The notes under the pieces are model-generated. The model made no database searches. It was given only the letters and a program-made list of their open reading frames with translations, and was not told the origin of the DNA. Source: CAYJBH01 sp964368815 (GTDB lineage Bacteria; Bacillota; Clostridia; Oscillospirales; Ruminococcaceae). Taken from it: DNA of 64,000 nt. The position numbers and the translations under genes were made by a program. The stretch is taken from positions 50,067 through 114,066 of the forward strand of contig CAYJDA010000004.1 of assembly GCA_964368815.1 (NCBI GenBank). Reading direction: 5' to 3'. Each line of letters starts with the position of its first letter. Positions within the stretch are counted from its first letter, which is position 1. Shown here one piece after another: positions 1 through 8,677 of this stretch.

Positions 1-66
1 TTACTATTTAATGGTGAGTATGAATTTGCTAAATTTAATGGAATTGTTGAATACACTAAAAACTAA
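1..66 (+). CDS. C-terminal fragment of an unidentified (probably phage) gene
   Basis: The first reading frame is open from the window edge to a TAA at 64-66 and encodes 21 residues ending EYTKN. It lies 33 bases before the endolysin gene on the same strand, so it is probably the end of a phage tail or baseplate gene. There is too little sequence for any family call. Confidence 0.45.
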   Translation, partial: LLFNGEYEFAKFNGIVEYTKN

Positions 67-99
67 ACAATGTTTAGGTTGAATTATTAAGGAGGTAAC

Positions 100-726
100 A
101 TGAGTATATCGGGTTTAGCGCAAAAGATATTGCCTGCAGATTCCAGCAACTTTACCGCAAACAGATCGAGATATTCCGATATAAAGGAGATAACGGTCCA
201 CCATATGGCGGGATTTATGTCGGTGGAACAACTTGCCGAAATGTGGCAAAATCCAACCAGAGACGGTTCATCTCACTATGGGGTTAACGGCAATGACATT
301 GCATGTTATGTTTCGGAGGGAGATATAGCATGGACAAACGGGGATTGGGAAGCCAACTGTAGGGCGGTTACTATAGAGGTTGCAAACAGCGCGGGTGAGC
401 CTACATGGACGATTTCGGACGAGAGCCTTGAAACGGTGGCAAGGTTAATTGCAGATATTGCCAAAAGAAACAATTTAGGACAGTTGATTCCGCTTATAAA
501 TCTTACAATGCATAAACAATATTCCGCAACCGCATGTCCCGGCCCTTATCTGCAGGGAAAATTTGAGTATCTGGCAAAAAGAGCAAATGAGATTAATATG
601 CAACAGGAACAACCCGAGGATGAACTTTCAGCGCTTACGAGGCTTCTTTCCAATTTAGAGAGTGCCGTTAATGCCATTAAAGACTATGTTGCACAGCTAA
701 CAAAAGAGTATTTGAATAATATCTGA
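100..726 (+). CDS. N-acetylmuramoyl-L-alanine amidase, phage endolysin
   Basis: The 208-residue protein has an Amidase_2/PGRP-type catalytic domain over residues 1-165. The expected zinc ligands are visible: a His pair in ITVHHMAGF near residue 34 and the late His in TMHKQYSATACPGPYL, where the CPG element is typical of these amidases. It would cut the bond between N-acetylmuramic acid and L-alanine in peptidoglycan. The last 40 residues are a charged helical tail rather than a recognised cell-wall domain. There is no signal peptide, as expected when export depends on a holin, and a holin gene follows 10 bases downstream. The start has a strong AAGGAGG site. Confidence 0.93.
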   Translation: MSISGLAQKILPADSSNFTANRSRYSDIKEITVHHMAGFMSVEQLAEMWQNPTRDGSSHYGVNGNDIACYVSEGDIAWTNGDWEANCRAVTIEVANSAGEPTWTISDESLETVARLIADIAKRNNLGQLIPLINLTMHKQYSATACPGPYLQGKFEYLAKRANEINMQQEQPEDELSALTRLLSNLESAVNAIKDYVAQLTKEYLNNI

Positions 727-736
727 AAATGGGGGA

Positions 737-1186
737 ATGATGAACAAAATGAAAGGGTTATTAATTATGGTTTCGGTAGGCTTAGGAGGTGTGTTATCCC
801 CTTTTGCAGACGTTACGGTTTTGTTGACTTTAGCCGTATCGGCAATTGTATTTGACTGGGTTTCCGGAGTTACGGCTGCCGCAATCAACGGTGAACTTGA
901 AAGCAAGGTGGGAATTGCAGGAGTTTTTAAAAAGATACAGTATCTTTTTGTTATAGTTGTATCAGTTATTATGGATGTATTAATACTACAAGGATTGCCT
1001 CTAATAGGTGTAAACTGTGAGAACTTTGGCGGTTCGCTAATAACCTGCATCGTATCGGTTTGGTTGATACTTAACGAATTAATCTCAATATTGGAAAATC
1101 TTAATCGTGGCGGCGTTCCGCTTCCGGATTTTCTCGGTAGAATAATAAAGCAGATAAAGGACAAAATGGATCAAAACATTAAATAA
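737..1186 (+). CDS. Phage holin (toxin secretion/phage lysis holin family)
   Basis: The protein is small (149 residues) with three to four hydrophobic segments. The arrangement (VTVLLTLAVSAIVFDWVSGV, then a Lys-rich turn, then a long hydrophobic helix, ending LNRGGVPLPDFL) is typical of the Bacillus/Clostridium phage_holin_4 family. It would permeabilise the membrane to let the upstream amidase reach the wall. The start is uncertain: ATG at 737 or 740 lies very close to the GGGGGA site, and a third ATG is at 749. It forms a lysis cassette with its neighbour. Confidence 0.85.
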   Translation: MMNKMKGLLIMVSVGLGGVLSPFADVTVLLTLAVSAIVFDWVSGVTAAAINGELESKVGIAGVFKKIQYLFVIVVSVIMDVLILQGLPLIGVNCENFGGSLITCIVSVWLILNELISILENLNRGGVPLPDFLGRIIKQIKDKMDQNIK

Positions 1187-1196
1187 GGAGAATATT

Positions 1197-1961
1197 ATGA
1201 GCATTCCAATTATTTCGCAATCTCAGGCAATGAAGAGCCAGTTTGGCTATTCAACCGGCATTCAGGACGATCCGTTTACCGGAAGAACCTATAACGTAGT
1301 ATCCGATGCGGATTATTATAAATCAAATCAGCCGGTTAGTACTTCGTCGGGATATACAACAAAGAGCAAAGTTACGGCGCCGGAAGAACCGCAAACAGAT
1401 TCATCCGAAGCATTAATTGCACTTTTATTACAGCAACAACGACTGGCAGAGCAACGGCTGCGTGAACAGATGGCGGCGGCAAATTCTATGATAGACCGTA
1501 ATGCAGATAGCGCTATCTCCCAGATGGAGCAGGATAGAATTGACCAACAACGCCAGTCCTACATCAGTAAAGAAAAAGCTATGACGGCACTACCGCAATC
1601 CTCCCTTGCAGTGGGAGGTGGAGGACTTTCCGAAACCTCGTTGATGGGCATAAATAGCGAATACGAAAACTCTATGCAACAGCTTATTAATGCATTTAAC
1701 CGTAATAAAACTGACGTTTTAAACGAGGCGGCAAATCTAAAATCAAGCAACGAAATAAATCTTACCAATCAAATAATGGATTTTGAAAATGCCACAAGTA
1801 AAAACCTTTTTGAATTGGCTCAAACTCCCGGAATGGATACCTCGGCAATATCCATGGCAGTCAGCTCGCTTGCAGGAGATTACGACAATTCTTCGTACTT
1901 AGCAAGGTTAAGAGCGGCCGGAATATCGGACGAACAGCTAAGGGCATGGGGACTTTTATAG
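1197..1961 (+). CDS. Unknown protein at the end of the prophage lysis module
   Basis: I do not recognise this 254-residue protein. Residues 70-200 are rich in Gln, Glu, Ala and Arg and look like a long alpha-helical or coiled-coil segment, interrupted by a Gly-rich turn (SLAVGGGGLSETS). It is soluble, without signal peptide or membrane segment. It starts 10 bases after the holin with an AAGGAG site and is followed by a terminator, so it is the last gene of the phage transcript. A structural or ejected virion protein is possible, but that is inference from position only. Confidence 0.6.
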   Translation: MSIPIISQSQAMKSQFGYSTGIQDDPFTGRTYNVVSDADYYKSNQPVSTSSGYTTKSKVTAPEEPQTDSSEALIALLLQQQRLAEQRLREQMAAANSMIDRNADSAISQMEQDRIDQQRQSYISKEKAMTALPQSSLAVGGGGLSETSLMGINSEYENSMQQLINAFNRNKTDVLNEAANLKSSNEINLTNQIMDFENATSKNLFELAQTPGMDTSAISMAVSSLAGDYDNSSYLARLRAAGISDEQLRAWGLL

Positions 1962-1976
1962 AATAATTGTGCATTT

Positions 1977-2016
1977 AAATTACCGCAGATCATTTAAAGG
2001 TTTGCGGTAATTTATT
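1977..2016 (+). terminator. Rho-independent terminator of the prophage module
   Basis: An 11-bp stem (AAATTACCGCA paired with TGCGGTAATTT) with a 15-base loop lies 16 bases after the last phage gene. The trailing sequence is T-rich but not a clean T run. Confidence 0.65.
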
Positions 2017-2061
2017 ATATTATCGGCTCAATCATATTTGTCAACAAAATTATGTTTTTGC

Positions 2062-2089
2062 TTGCTATTTTTGTAGAACATGATATAAT
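2062..2089 (+). promoter_or_regulatory. Sigma-A promoter of the AraC regulator gene
   Basis: TTGCTA (2062-2067) and TATAAT (2084-2089) are separated by 16 bases. The gene starts 60 bases after the -10 box. Confidence 0.6.
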
Positions 2090-2148
2090 GATTGCATTCA
2101 ACATCTATCCGTTAGGAACTAATACCGGGTTTTAAGAAGAGGTATAAA

Positions 2149-3018
2149 ATGAAAACATACAAAGAGGAAGTTATAACTCCGATTGACGAGTTGACAATTC
2201 GGGTGGTTATAAACAATGTTAACACCACTAAGGTAATGGTTACGGAACATTGGCACGATTACTATGAGGCACTTTATGTAATGGACGGCTCTGCAACGCA
2301 AACTGTTGGTGATAAAACGTTTTCGATAGATAAGGATGAAATTCTAATTATTCATCCCGGTGAAATTCATTCTACCTACTCCACAGCCGATACGGGTTGC
2401 AGTATAATGGTTTTGCTATTTTACCCTAATTGCTTAAATTTTGATAATTATGATGCCTCATTCTCTAAATACTTAAATTTATTTATCATTCAGATGAGTG
2501 GCGGAATAAATCTTTATAAGCCTGTTTTATACAAAAATCAGATGCTCAGTATTATTTCTAAAATGAACGAGGAATACACCCTTAAAAGTAGTGGTTACCA
2601 GCTAGTTTTAAAAGGTTTGGTTTACGAATTTATCGGTTATCTTCAACGAGTAAACAACTTTAATCTTCAAACACAGAACATACAAAACAAGCATTCCAAA
2701 ATTATAGAATGTTGCAATTACATAGAAAACAACTATACAGAAAATATTTCGTTAAAAGAGGTAGCGGCAAAGGTTGGCTATACTCAGGAATATTTTTCTA
2801 TTTTATTTAAAAATTGTACCGGCCATAACTTCAAACATTTTGTTGATTATGTTAGAGTTTCCGAGGCAGATAAATTTCTTATCTATGAAGATATGTCGAT
2901 AACCGATGTTTCGGAAAAGCTTGGATTTCCCAACATAAGCAGCTTTAGCAGAACATATAAACGGGTAAAAGGTTATCCACCCGGGAAAAAGAAAATATTA
3001 AATATTGATAAAAACTAA
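2149..3018 (+). CDS. AraC family transcriptional regulator with cupin sensor domain
   Basis: This 289-residue regulator has an N-terminal cupin-like ligand-binding part (residues 1-160, with EHWHDYYEALYVMDG and an IHPGEIHS element). A C-terminal double helix-turn-helix domain covers about residues 187-285 (LKEVAAKVGYTQEYFSILFK and the second helix pair in SITDVSEKLGFPNISSFSR). It sits directly upstream of a sugar ABC importer on the same strand, so it most likely activates that operon when its sugar ligand is bound. The ligand is unknown. Confidence 0.92.
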   Translation: MKTYKEEVITPIDELTIRVVINNVNTTKVMVTEHWHDYYEALYVMDGSATQTVGDKTFSIDKDEILIIHPGEIHSTYSTADTGCSIMVLLFYPNCLNFDNYDASFSKYLNLFIIQMSGGINLYKPVLYKNQMLSIISKMNEEYTLKSSGYQLVLKGLVYEFIGYLQRVNNFNLQTQNIQNKHSKIIECCNYIENNYTENISLKEVAAKVGYTQEYFSILFKNCTGHNFKHFVDYVRVSEADKFLIYEDMSITDVSEKLGFPNISSFSRTYKRVKGYPPGKKKILNIDKN

Positions 3019-3031
3019 ATAATAAATGAGA

Positions 3032-3060
3032 TTGTATTGTCATTAATTCATCGTTATAAT
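3032..3060 (+). promoter_or_regulatory. Promoter of the first sugar ABC importer operon
   Basis: TTGTAT (3032-3037) and TATAAT (3055-3060) are separated by 17 bases, between the AraC gene and the binding-protein gene. The AraC product would be expected to bind just upstream, but no clear direct-repeat operator is visible. Confidence 0.5.
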
Positions 3061-3133
3061 AAAAACAATAAAATACTCAACAAATTGAAAGTTTTTGTGT
3101 ATTTTGTTACAAGAAATTAACGGAGGATAAAAA

Positions 3134-4438
3134 ATGAAAAAGGCAATCTCAATTCTTTTGTGTCTACTTCTTGTTACGATGAGCTTTGCGGCTTGTTCAA
3201 GTACAGAGTCATCAGACACAGCAACCGACACAGCAACCGAAACCACAGAGCCCGCCGATGAAGGAACTGACGAGGAAGCTTCGACAGGTGAAGGTGCAGA
3301 ATTAACCATGATGAGCCATATCTACAAACCTTGGAACGATAAGTTGCAGGAGCAGATAGATGCTTTTGAAGCTGAAAATCCGGGAATTACAATTGAATAC
3401 TCTGTTGTTGAACATGCTGATTTAAACACAAAGCTATTAGCAAGCATGTCGGCTGGAAATGCACCGACCATCATGGGTATCTACGGACCATGGATGCAGG
3501 GACTTGTTGAAAATCAATGGCTTGATGCCGCTCCTGATTATGTAGTGCAGGACATCGAGGATAACACCTTTGACTTTGCTACAGAATCTGCCGAATATGA
3601 CGGCTCTCTTTATGGATACATACAGCACGTTGGAATACCTGCAACAATTATTAACAACGACCTATACGAGCAGGCCGGCGCACCGATACCAACTACTTTT
3701 GAAGAGCTGATTGAAATTAACACCGAGTATCTTGACATATACGAAGGCGATCAATTAGTACAGGTTGGCTCTGCGTTCCCTTATTCACGTGACGGAAGCT
3801 GGAACGTAATTTTCTACTCATCACTCTTAATGAGTAATGGCGGTAGCATTCTTAATGAAGACAACACAGCAGCTACAGTTAACTCCCCCGAAGGAATAGA
3901 AGCTGCCGAAATGTTTGCACAGCTTGTACATCCTACATTTATTGAAGAATCCTTCCCATTAGGTAAATCCGGTTCGATATTTAATGGCCCATGGACACGT
4001 TCATCCTATATAGAATCTGCACCCGACCTCAACTTCAGTGCAATTGAGCCGCTTGCAGGAACTGCCGGAGCAGTAACAGGTGCATACGTATGGTTCTGGT
4101 CAGTAGCTGCTGATGCAGACGATGCACAAAAAGAAGGCGCTTGGAAATATCTAAACTTCATTTCCAACGATGAAAACTACCTCGACATGTGTAACACTGC
4201 AGGATTCTTAAGCTTCAGAACTCAAAACTATGAAGACCCTGCATATGCTTCTGACGAATGGATTTTAGCTTTCCAAAAAGCCTTTGAGTCCGCAGAAATT
4301 TATTATTCAAAAATCTCAAACTGGGAAGAAGTTGACCTTGTTCTTGGAACAGAGCTAGAAAAACTTGCCGTTGGTGAGCAGGATGCCGCTACTACAGTTG
4401 CCAATATGGAAACAGCGGTAAACGAACTGCTTGGCTAA
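3134..4438 (+). CDS. Sugar ABC transporter substrate-binding lipoprotein (family 1)
   Basis: The 434-residue protein starts with a lipoprotein signal peptide: a hydrophobic stretch followed by lipobox SFAAC, with Cys21 as the lipidated residue. An acidic Ser/Thr/Asp/Glu linker of about 35 residues follows. The mature domain has features of family 1 (MalE/UgpB-like) binding proteins, such as the segment around NNDLYEQAGAPIPTTFEELI. It would capture a mono- or oligosaccharide outside the membrane and deliver it to the two permeases encoded next. No ATPase gene is present, so a shared MsmK/MsiK-type ATPase elsewhere probably energises the system. The Shine-Dalgarno site is CGGAGG. Confidence 0.93.
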   Translation: MKKAISILLCLLLVTMSFAACSSTESSDTATDTATETTEPADEGTDEEASTGEGAELTMMSHIYKPWNDKLQEQIDAFEAENPGITIEYSVVEHADLNTKLLASMSAGNAPTIMGIYGPWMQGLVENQWLDAAPDYVVQDIEDNTFDFATESAEYDGSLYGYIQHVGIPATIINNDLYEQAGAPIPTTFEELIEINTEYLDIYEGDQLVQVGSAFPYSRDGSWNVIFYSSLLMSNGGSILNEDNTAATVNSPEGIEAAEMFAQLVHPTFIEESFPLGKSGSIFNGPWTRSSYIESAPDLNFSAIEPLAGTAGAVTGAYVWFWSVAADADDAQKEGAWKYLNFISNDENYLDMCNTAGFLSFRTQNYEDPAYASDEWILAFQKAFESAEIYYSKISNWEEVDLVLGTELEKLAVGEQDAATTVANMETAVNELLG

Positions 4439-4466
4439 ATTTAAAAAAACGCTTTGCTAACTCAAT

Positions 4467-4497
4467 CTAATAGCTCCGGCAAGGCCGGAGCTATTAG
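4467..4497 (+). terminator. Stem-loop between binding-protein and permease genes
   Basis: A perfect 14-bp stem (4467-4480 with 4484-4497) encloses the 3-base loop AAG. It has no T run, so it is better read as an mRNA-stabilising or attenuating hairpin that raises binding-protein over permease expression. Its right side, GGAGCTATTAGAAATAT, resembles the module A edge of the intergenic repeats at 26.2 and 38.9 kb. Confidence 0.7.
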
Positions 4498-4536
4498 AAA
4501 TATGGAGATTAATACATCATAAACCGGAGGGGTAAC

Positions 4537-5439
4537 ATGTCTGCAAAAAACAAGGTACGAGACAAAAACAACCTGTCTAAAAAACTATTTATTGTTTTTT
4601 CTCTAATTCCCATACTGCTTTATTTCGGAACATTTTCGGTATACCCTGTTTTTATGGCTTTGTATATGAGCTTTTTCGACTGGAATTTGCTTGACAGGGT
4701 ACATGAATTTATATTCTTAGAAAACTACACCAATAATTTCACCGACCCTGATTTTTGGCAGATAATGAGAAACACGGTATATTTTGCTGCTCTGAATGTT
4801 TCGGGACAGGTGGTTCTCGGCTTATCCTTTGCATTGTTTATTAACAGCCTACCAAAAAGGCTAATCGCTATTATGCGAACCACTATGTTTTTACCGGTTG
4901 TTACCTCAATGGTTGCTGTATCCATTATGTTCGAATGGATTTATCAGCCTTCCTTTGGAATATTAAATTATGTTCTCGGGTTTATAGGCATAGGACCTTT
5001 CGATTATCTTTCGTCACCCACCCAGGTAATACCCTCACTCGTTGCATTAACGATATGGAAAAATGTTGGTTATACCATGGTTATATTTATTGCAGGTTTA
5101 ACCACCATACCTCGTGACCTTTATGAGGCGGCACAGATAGACGGTGCAACCAAGTTTATGCAATTTCTTAGAATAACTCTTCCCCTTCTCAAGCCAACAA
5201 CCCTATTTGTTTGCATAACCGGTGTTATATCATCACTTCAAGCATTTACCCAGATTTACACCCTAACCAGAGGTGGCCCCGGCATTTCCAGCAGAACAAT
5301 AGTGGTTCATATATACGAAACCGCATTCAAATTTTTTAACATGGGCACCGCTACCTCGATGGCATTTATACTATTTATTGTGATTATGCTAATTACACTG
5401 ATTCAGCTATATGTTATGCGCTCTGAATCGAACTATTGA
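4537..5439 (+). CDS. Sugar ABC transporter permease (MalF type)
   Basis: The 300-residue protein has six predicted membrane segments and the EAA loop of importer permeases (LYEAAQIDGATKFMQFLRITLPLLKP has the EAA-x3-G core near residue 200). It would pair with the next protein to form the transmembrane channel. The start has a strong CCGGAGG site. The gene follows the stem-loop and precedes its partner by 12 bases. Confidence 0.95.
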   Translation: MSAKNKVRDKNNLSKKLFIVFSLIPILLYFGTFSVYPVFMALYMSFFDWNLLDRVHEFIFLENYTNNFTDPDFWQIMRNTVYFAALNVSGQVVLGLSFALFINSLPKRLIAIMRTTMFLPVVTSMVAVSIMFEWIYQPSFGILNYVLGFIGIGPFDYLSSPTQVIPSLVALTIWKNVGYTMVIFIAGLTTIPRDLYEAAQIDGATKFMQFLRITLPLLKPTTLFVCITGVISSLQAFTQIYTLTRGGPGISSRTIVVHIYETAFKFFNMGTATSMAFILFIVIMLITLIQLYVMRSESNY

Positions 5440-5451
5440 TGGAGGCTTGTG

Positions 5452-6291
5452 ATGGTTAAGGAAAAAAACCCATTGGTTTTTAAAATCTTAAAAGCAATTT
5501 TATGTGCACTTCTTTTTGTTATAATGGTTTTTCCGTTTCTATGGATGGTTTTAACATCCTTTAAATACAACTGGGATGTTATCGCATTTCCACCAAGATT
5601 ATTTCCCCAAGAGTTTGCCGGATTTGAGGCATACATGAGGGTGTTTGAGGAAATACCGTTTTTTACCTTTTTCGGAAATTCGGTGCTAACTGCGGTTACG
5701 GTTACCTTCTGCACCTTGTTTACAAGTACCCTTGCGGGATATGTTTTTGCTAAATTTAATTTTAGAGGAAAAAACTACATTTTTTTAGCGATACTTGCAA
5801 CAATGATGATACCGTTTGATGTAATATCAATCCCGCTATATATGTTAATGCGACAGGTTAACCTGCTAAACAGCCTATGGGCATTAATAATTCCGGGATT
5901 TGTAAACGCCTATGGTATATTTCTATGTAGGCAGTTTATAGGTGGAATTCCCGATGCACTAATCGACGCTGCAAGGATAGACGGAAGCAGTGAGTTTGGA
6001 ACATATCTAAAAATAATTGTTCCTCTTTCGGTTCCCGTTATTTCGGCTCTGGCCATCTTTACATTTATGGCGAACTGGGATTCATTCCTGTGGCCGCTGA
6101 TTGTTCTTGACGACATTAGTGTAAAAACTCTTCCATTAGGTCTTTCGTTGTTTAGGTCCTCCTTTGGGCTTGCACAGTGGAACGTTATTATGGCGGGAGC
6201 AGTTATTTCGGTTGTACCGGTAATTACTGTGTTTCTGATCGCGCAAAAGAACTTTATTGAAGGAATTACACTTAGCGGTATGAAGTTGTAA
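5452..6291 (+). CDS. Sugar ABC transporter permease (MalG type)
   Basis: This is the second half of the channel, 279 residues from ATG 5452. A GTG at 5449 lies too close to the ATGGAGG site to be preferred. Six membrane segments are visible, with the EAA loop DALIDAARIDGSSEFGTYL near residue 185 and a C-terminus ending EGITLSGMKL, which is typical of the MalG/CUT1 subfamily. The next gene, a UroD-family protein, starts 10 bases later, so they are co-transcribed. Confidence 0.95.
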   Translation: MVKEKNPLVFKILKAILCALLFVIMVFPFLWMVLTSFKYNWDVIAFPPRLFPQEFAGFEAYMRVFEEIPFFTFFGNSVLTAVTVTFCTLFTSTLAGYVFAKFNFRGKNYIFLAILATMMIPFDVISIPLYMLMRQVNLLNSLWALIIPGFVNAYGIFLCRQFIGGIPDALIDAARIDGSSEFGTYLKIIVPLSVPVISALAIFTFMANWDSFLWPLIVLDDISVKTLPLGLSLFRSSFGLAQWNVIMAGAVISVVPVITVFLIAQKNFIEGITLSGMKL

Positions 6292-6301
6292 GGAGGTTTT
6301 T

Positions 6302-7423
6302 ATGACGGGTAGAGAGCGGCTTATTGCCGCACTTAACAAAAAAAACATAGACAGAATTCCCTGGTCGCTTTGCATGGATAGGTATTACACCGATTCCCTG
6401 CCGTTACAGGGATATAACATGGATTTAATCGAGACATTACGATTTTTTCGCAACGATATAATGGAAAGACATGTTCCCACATATAAGAGAATTTACCATA
6501 ATGTCGACTATAGCGTGAAAGACATCGATAACGGTGTTCTTCACAGTTATAAAACGCCCTTTGGTGAATTAACCCAGGTGGAAAAATTTAAAGGTAATAC
6601 ACACTACATCGAAAAGCACCTCGTTAAAGATTATGACGATTTAAAAAAGTTATTGTTTCTTGTAAAAAATACAGAGGCATTACCTGATTTCGACTATTTT
6701 ATTAAGCGTGATGAATTTATCGGTGATGATGGATTAGCTACTCCAACAGCGCCCTACACCCCGATACAGTGGTTATTGCAACACGTGGTAGGCGTAGAAA
6801 ACACGGTTTATTTTTTGATGGATTACCCAGAGCTTATGCAGGAATTGTTAGACGCCACGCATCAACTAAACAAAAAGATATATGACATCATTGCAGACTG
6901 TCATTCTCCTGTTATCTTCTCCTATGAAGACACCTCTACCACCGTTATGAGCCGCACCATGTATGAGGATTTCTGCTCTACTCAAATCGACGAGTATGCA
7001 CAGATTGCACATGCAAAGGGCAAAGTTTTTATCACCCATATGTGTGGCAAGCTTAAAGGGTTTGCAGATTTAGTGGGGGCAGGAAAACAGGATGGCGTTG
7101 ATTCGTTGTGCCCACCCACCACCGGTGATTTTTGGGCTCATGAAGCAAAGGCCTGTTGGGGAAACAGCAAGGTTATTATCGGAGGGCTTGAACCCCCGAT
7201 TCTTGTAAGGCTAACACAGGAAGAAACGGTTAGATACACGGTTAAGGTTTTAAACAATATTGCTCCGGGAGATGCATTTATCCTCTCAAGCGGCGATGCG
7301 GTTTCTTATGGAACACCGGTTCCTAACCTTATGGCAATTACCGAGATTATTGAAAGGTACGGCAGCTACCCATTAACCGGTAAAATTGACGAGGACGAAG
7401 CCGTAAGGCTTATATGTAGGTAA
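6302..7423 (+). CDS. UroD-superfamily protein (methyltransferase/decarboxylase fold), first of pair
   Basis: The 373-residue protein has the uroporphyrinogen decarboxylase TIM-barrel fold. Its N-terminal helix TGRERLIAALNKKNIDRIPW is typical of the family. A THMCG motif (His246, Cys248) matches the zinc HxC motif of corrinoid-dependent methyltransferases (MtaA/MtbA/CmuA). The third zinc Cys of those enzymes, normally in a GCG turn near the end, is replaced by Ser in LSSGDAVSYGTPVPN, so methyltransfer chemistry is uncertain. No haem genes are nearby, which argues against true HemE. It is co-transcribed with a sugar importer and may act on a methylated or carboxylated sugar derivative; this last point is inference. 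Confidence 0.85.
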   Translation: MTGRERLIAALNKKNIDRIPWSLCMDRYYTDSLPLQGYNMDLIETLRFFRNDIMERHVPTYKRIYHNVDYSVKDIDNGVLHSYKTPFGELTQVEKFKGNTHYIEKHLVKDYDDLKKLLFLVKNTEALPDFDYFIKRDEFIGDDGLATPTAPYTPIQWLLQHVVGVENTVYFLMDYPELMQELLDATHQLNKKIYDIIADCHSPVIFSYEDTSTTVMSRTMYEDFCSTQIDEYAQIAHAKGKVFITHMCGKLKGFADLVGAGKQDGVDSLCPPTTGDFWAHEAKACWGNSKVIIGGLEPPILVRLTQEETVRYTVKVLNNIAPGDAFILSSGDAVSYGTPVPNLMAITEIIERYGSYPLTGKIDEDEAVRLICR

Positions 7424-7480
7424 ATACAAACTAACTCTATATTTTAATGTTTATTTTGCAAGAAAGGAATAACCACCATT

Positions 7481-8503
7481 ATGAGACAGCCTAATTTTAA
7501 CAACATGCTGAAAGTTCTTGAGAGAAAAGTTCCGGACCGTCCGACGCTGTTCGAATTTTTCATGAACCTTAAACTCTATGAAGAGCTTACAGGTGAAAAA
7601 GCAAATTTTGAAGCAAACTCGATTGAAGCACTTGCCTTTGTTGCACGAGCATTTGCGGCGGCAGGATACGACTATGTAACCACCCATGCCTCCGAGTTCG
7701 GCTTTAAAACCGACAGAAATCATGACCGAAAGGACACCATTTCTTTAAACGCCACCGCTACTATTGATTCCTGGGAAACATTTAAAAGTTACGACTGGCC
7801 TGATCCTGACAGCTGTGATTACTCTAAACTCGAAAAGATTACCCCCTATCTTCCCGAAGGCATGAAGGTAATGGTTATGGGGCCCGGCGGAGTTTTAGAA
7901 AATGTAACGGCACTGGTTGGATATGATAATCTTTGCTATATGATCTATGAAGACGAGGAGCTTGTTCAGGCACTGTTTGATGCCGTAGGTGAAAGATTGC
8001 TCAGATACTACGAGCTATCCGGAAAGTATGATTCTGTAGGAATGCTTATATCTAATGACGACTGGGGATTTAACACCCAAACCTTTTTATCCACCGAGCA
8101 GATGAGACGCTTTGTTTACCCGTGGCATAAGAAAATTGTTGAGGCTATTCACAAATACTCAAAGCCTGCACTTCTTCACTCCTGCGGAAACTTTAATGTT
8201 GCCATGGACGATGTAATTAACCTAATGAAATATGATGCAAAGCACTCCTATGAAGACAATATTCTCTGTGTTGAAGATTCCTATGAAAGATGGCATGATA
8301 AGATTGCAATTCTCGGCGGTATTGATGTTGACTTTGTAATAAGAAAATCAACACAGGAAATAGAGGAAAGATGTTTAGCCATGCTTGAAAGGGTAAAAGA
8401 CCGTGGTGGCTATGCACTGGGAACAGGAAACAGCGTACCGGAATATATTCCGAGTGAAAAATATTTTGCAATGATAAACTGTGCAAAACGCAATGATGCA
8501 TAA
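7481..8503 (+). CDS. UroD-superfamily protein, second of pair
   Basis: This 340-residue UroD-fold protein is only distantly similar to the preceding one. It carries HSCGN (His233, Cys235), the zinc HxC motif of MtaA-type methyltransferases, but no late Cys is seen in the C-terminal TGNSVPEYIPSE turn. The N-terminus (MLKVLERKVPDRPTLFEFF) is the family's substrate-entry helix. The gene starts 57 bases after its partner with an AAAGGAA site and ends the operon before a terminator. The two UroD-like proteins could form a heterodimer or act in sequence. The substrate is not known. Confidence 0.85.
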   Translation: MRQPNFNNMLKVLERKVPDRPTLFEFFMNLKLYEELTGEKANFEANSIEALAFVARAFAAAGYDYVTTHASEFGFKTDRNHDRKDTISLNATATIDSWETFKSYDWPDPDSCDYSKLEKITPYLPEGMKVMVMGPGGVLENVTALVGYDNLCYMIYEDEELVQALFDAVGERLLRYYELSGKYDSVGMLISNDDWGFNTQTFLSTEQMRRFVYPWHKKIVEAIHKYSKPALLHSCGNFNVAMDDVINLMKYDAKHSYEDNILCVEDSYERWHDKIAILGGIDVDFVIRKSTQEIEERCLAMLERVKDRGGYALGTGNSVPEYIPSEKYFAMINCAKRNDA

Positions 8504-8586
8504 CTCCGAGGTTAACAACTTTTAAAGCGTTTGTATTTCTAAAAAAACTATTTTGCCTTATTTATTTTTATAGCAATACTCTTATT

Positions 8587-8616
8587 AACCGCCACAGGAG
8601 TAACCCTGTGGCGGTT
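8587..8616 (+). terminator. Terminator of the ABC/UroD operon
   Basis: A 12-bp stem (AACCGCCACAGG paired with CCTGTGGCGGTT) with a 6-base loop is followed by GACTTTGTT. Confidence 0.75.
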
Positions 8617-8629
8617 GACTTTGTTAAAA

Positions 8630-8662
8630 AAGGTCAGCCGAAATAAAAACACGGCTGACCTT
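8630..8662 (-). terminator. Terminator of the minus-strand catabolic operon
   Basis: An 11-bp stem (AAGGTCAGCCG paired with CGGCTGACCTT) has an A-run on its plus-strand left side. That reads as a T-run for minus-strand transcripts ending after the gene at 8678. Confidence 0.8.
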
Positions 8663-8677
8663 AATATAGTTGTTTGT

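Noticed and set aside
6302..8503. Haem biosynthesis gene hemE
   Set aside because: Two divergent UroD-fold genes follow a sugar importer, both have a zinc HxC motif, and no other haem genes are present.
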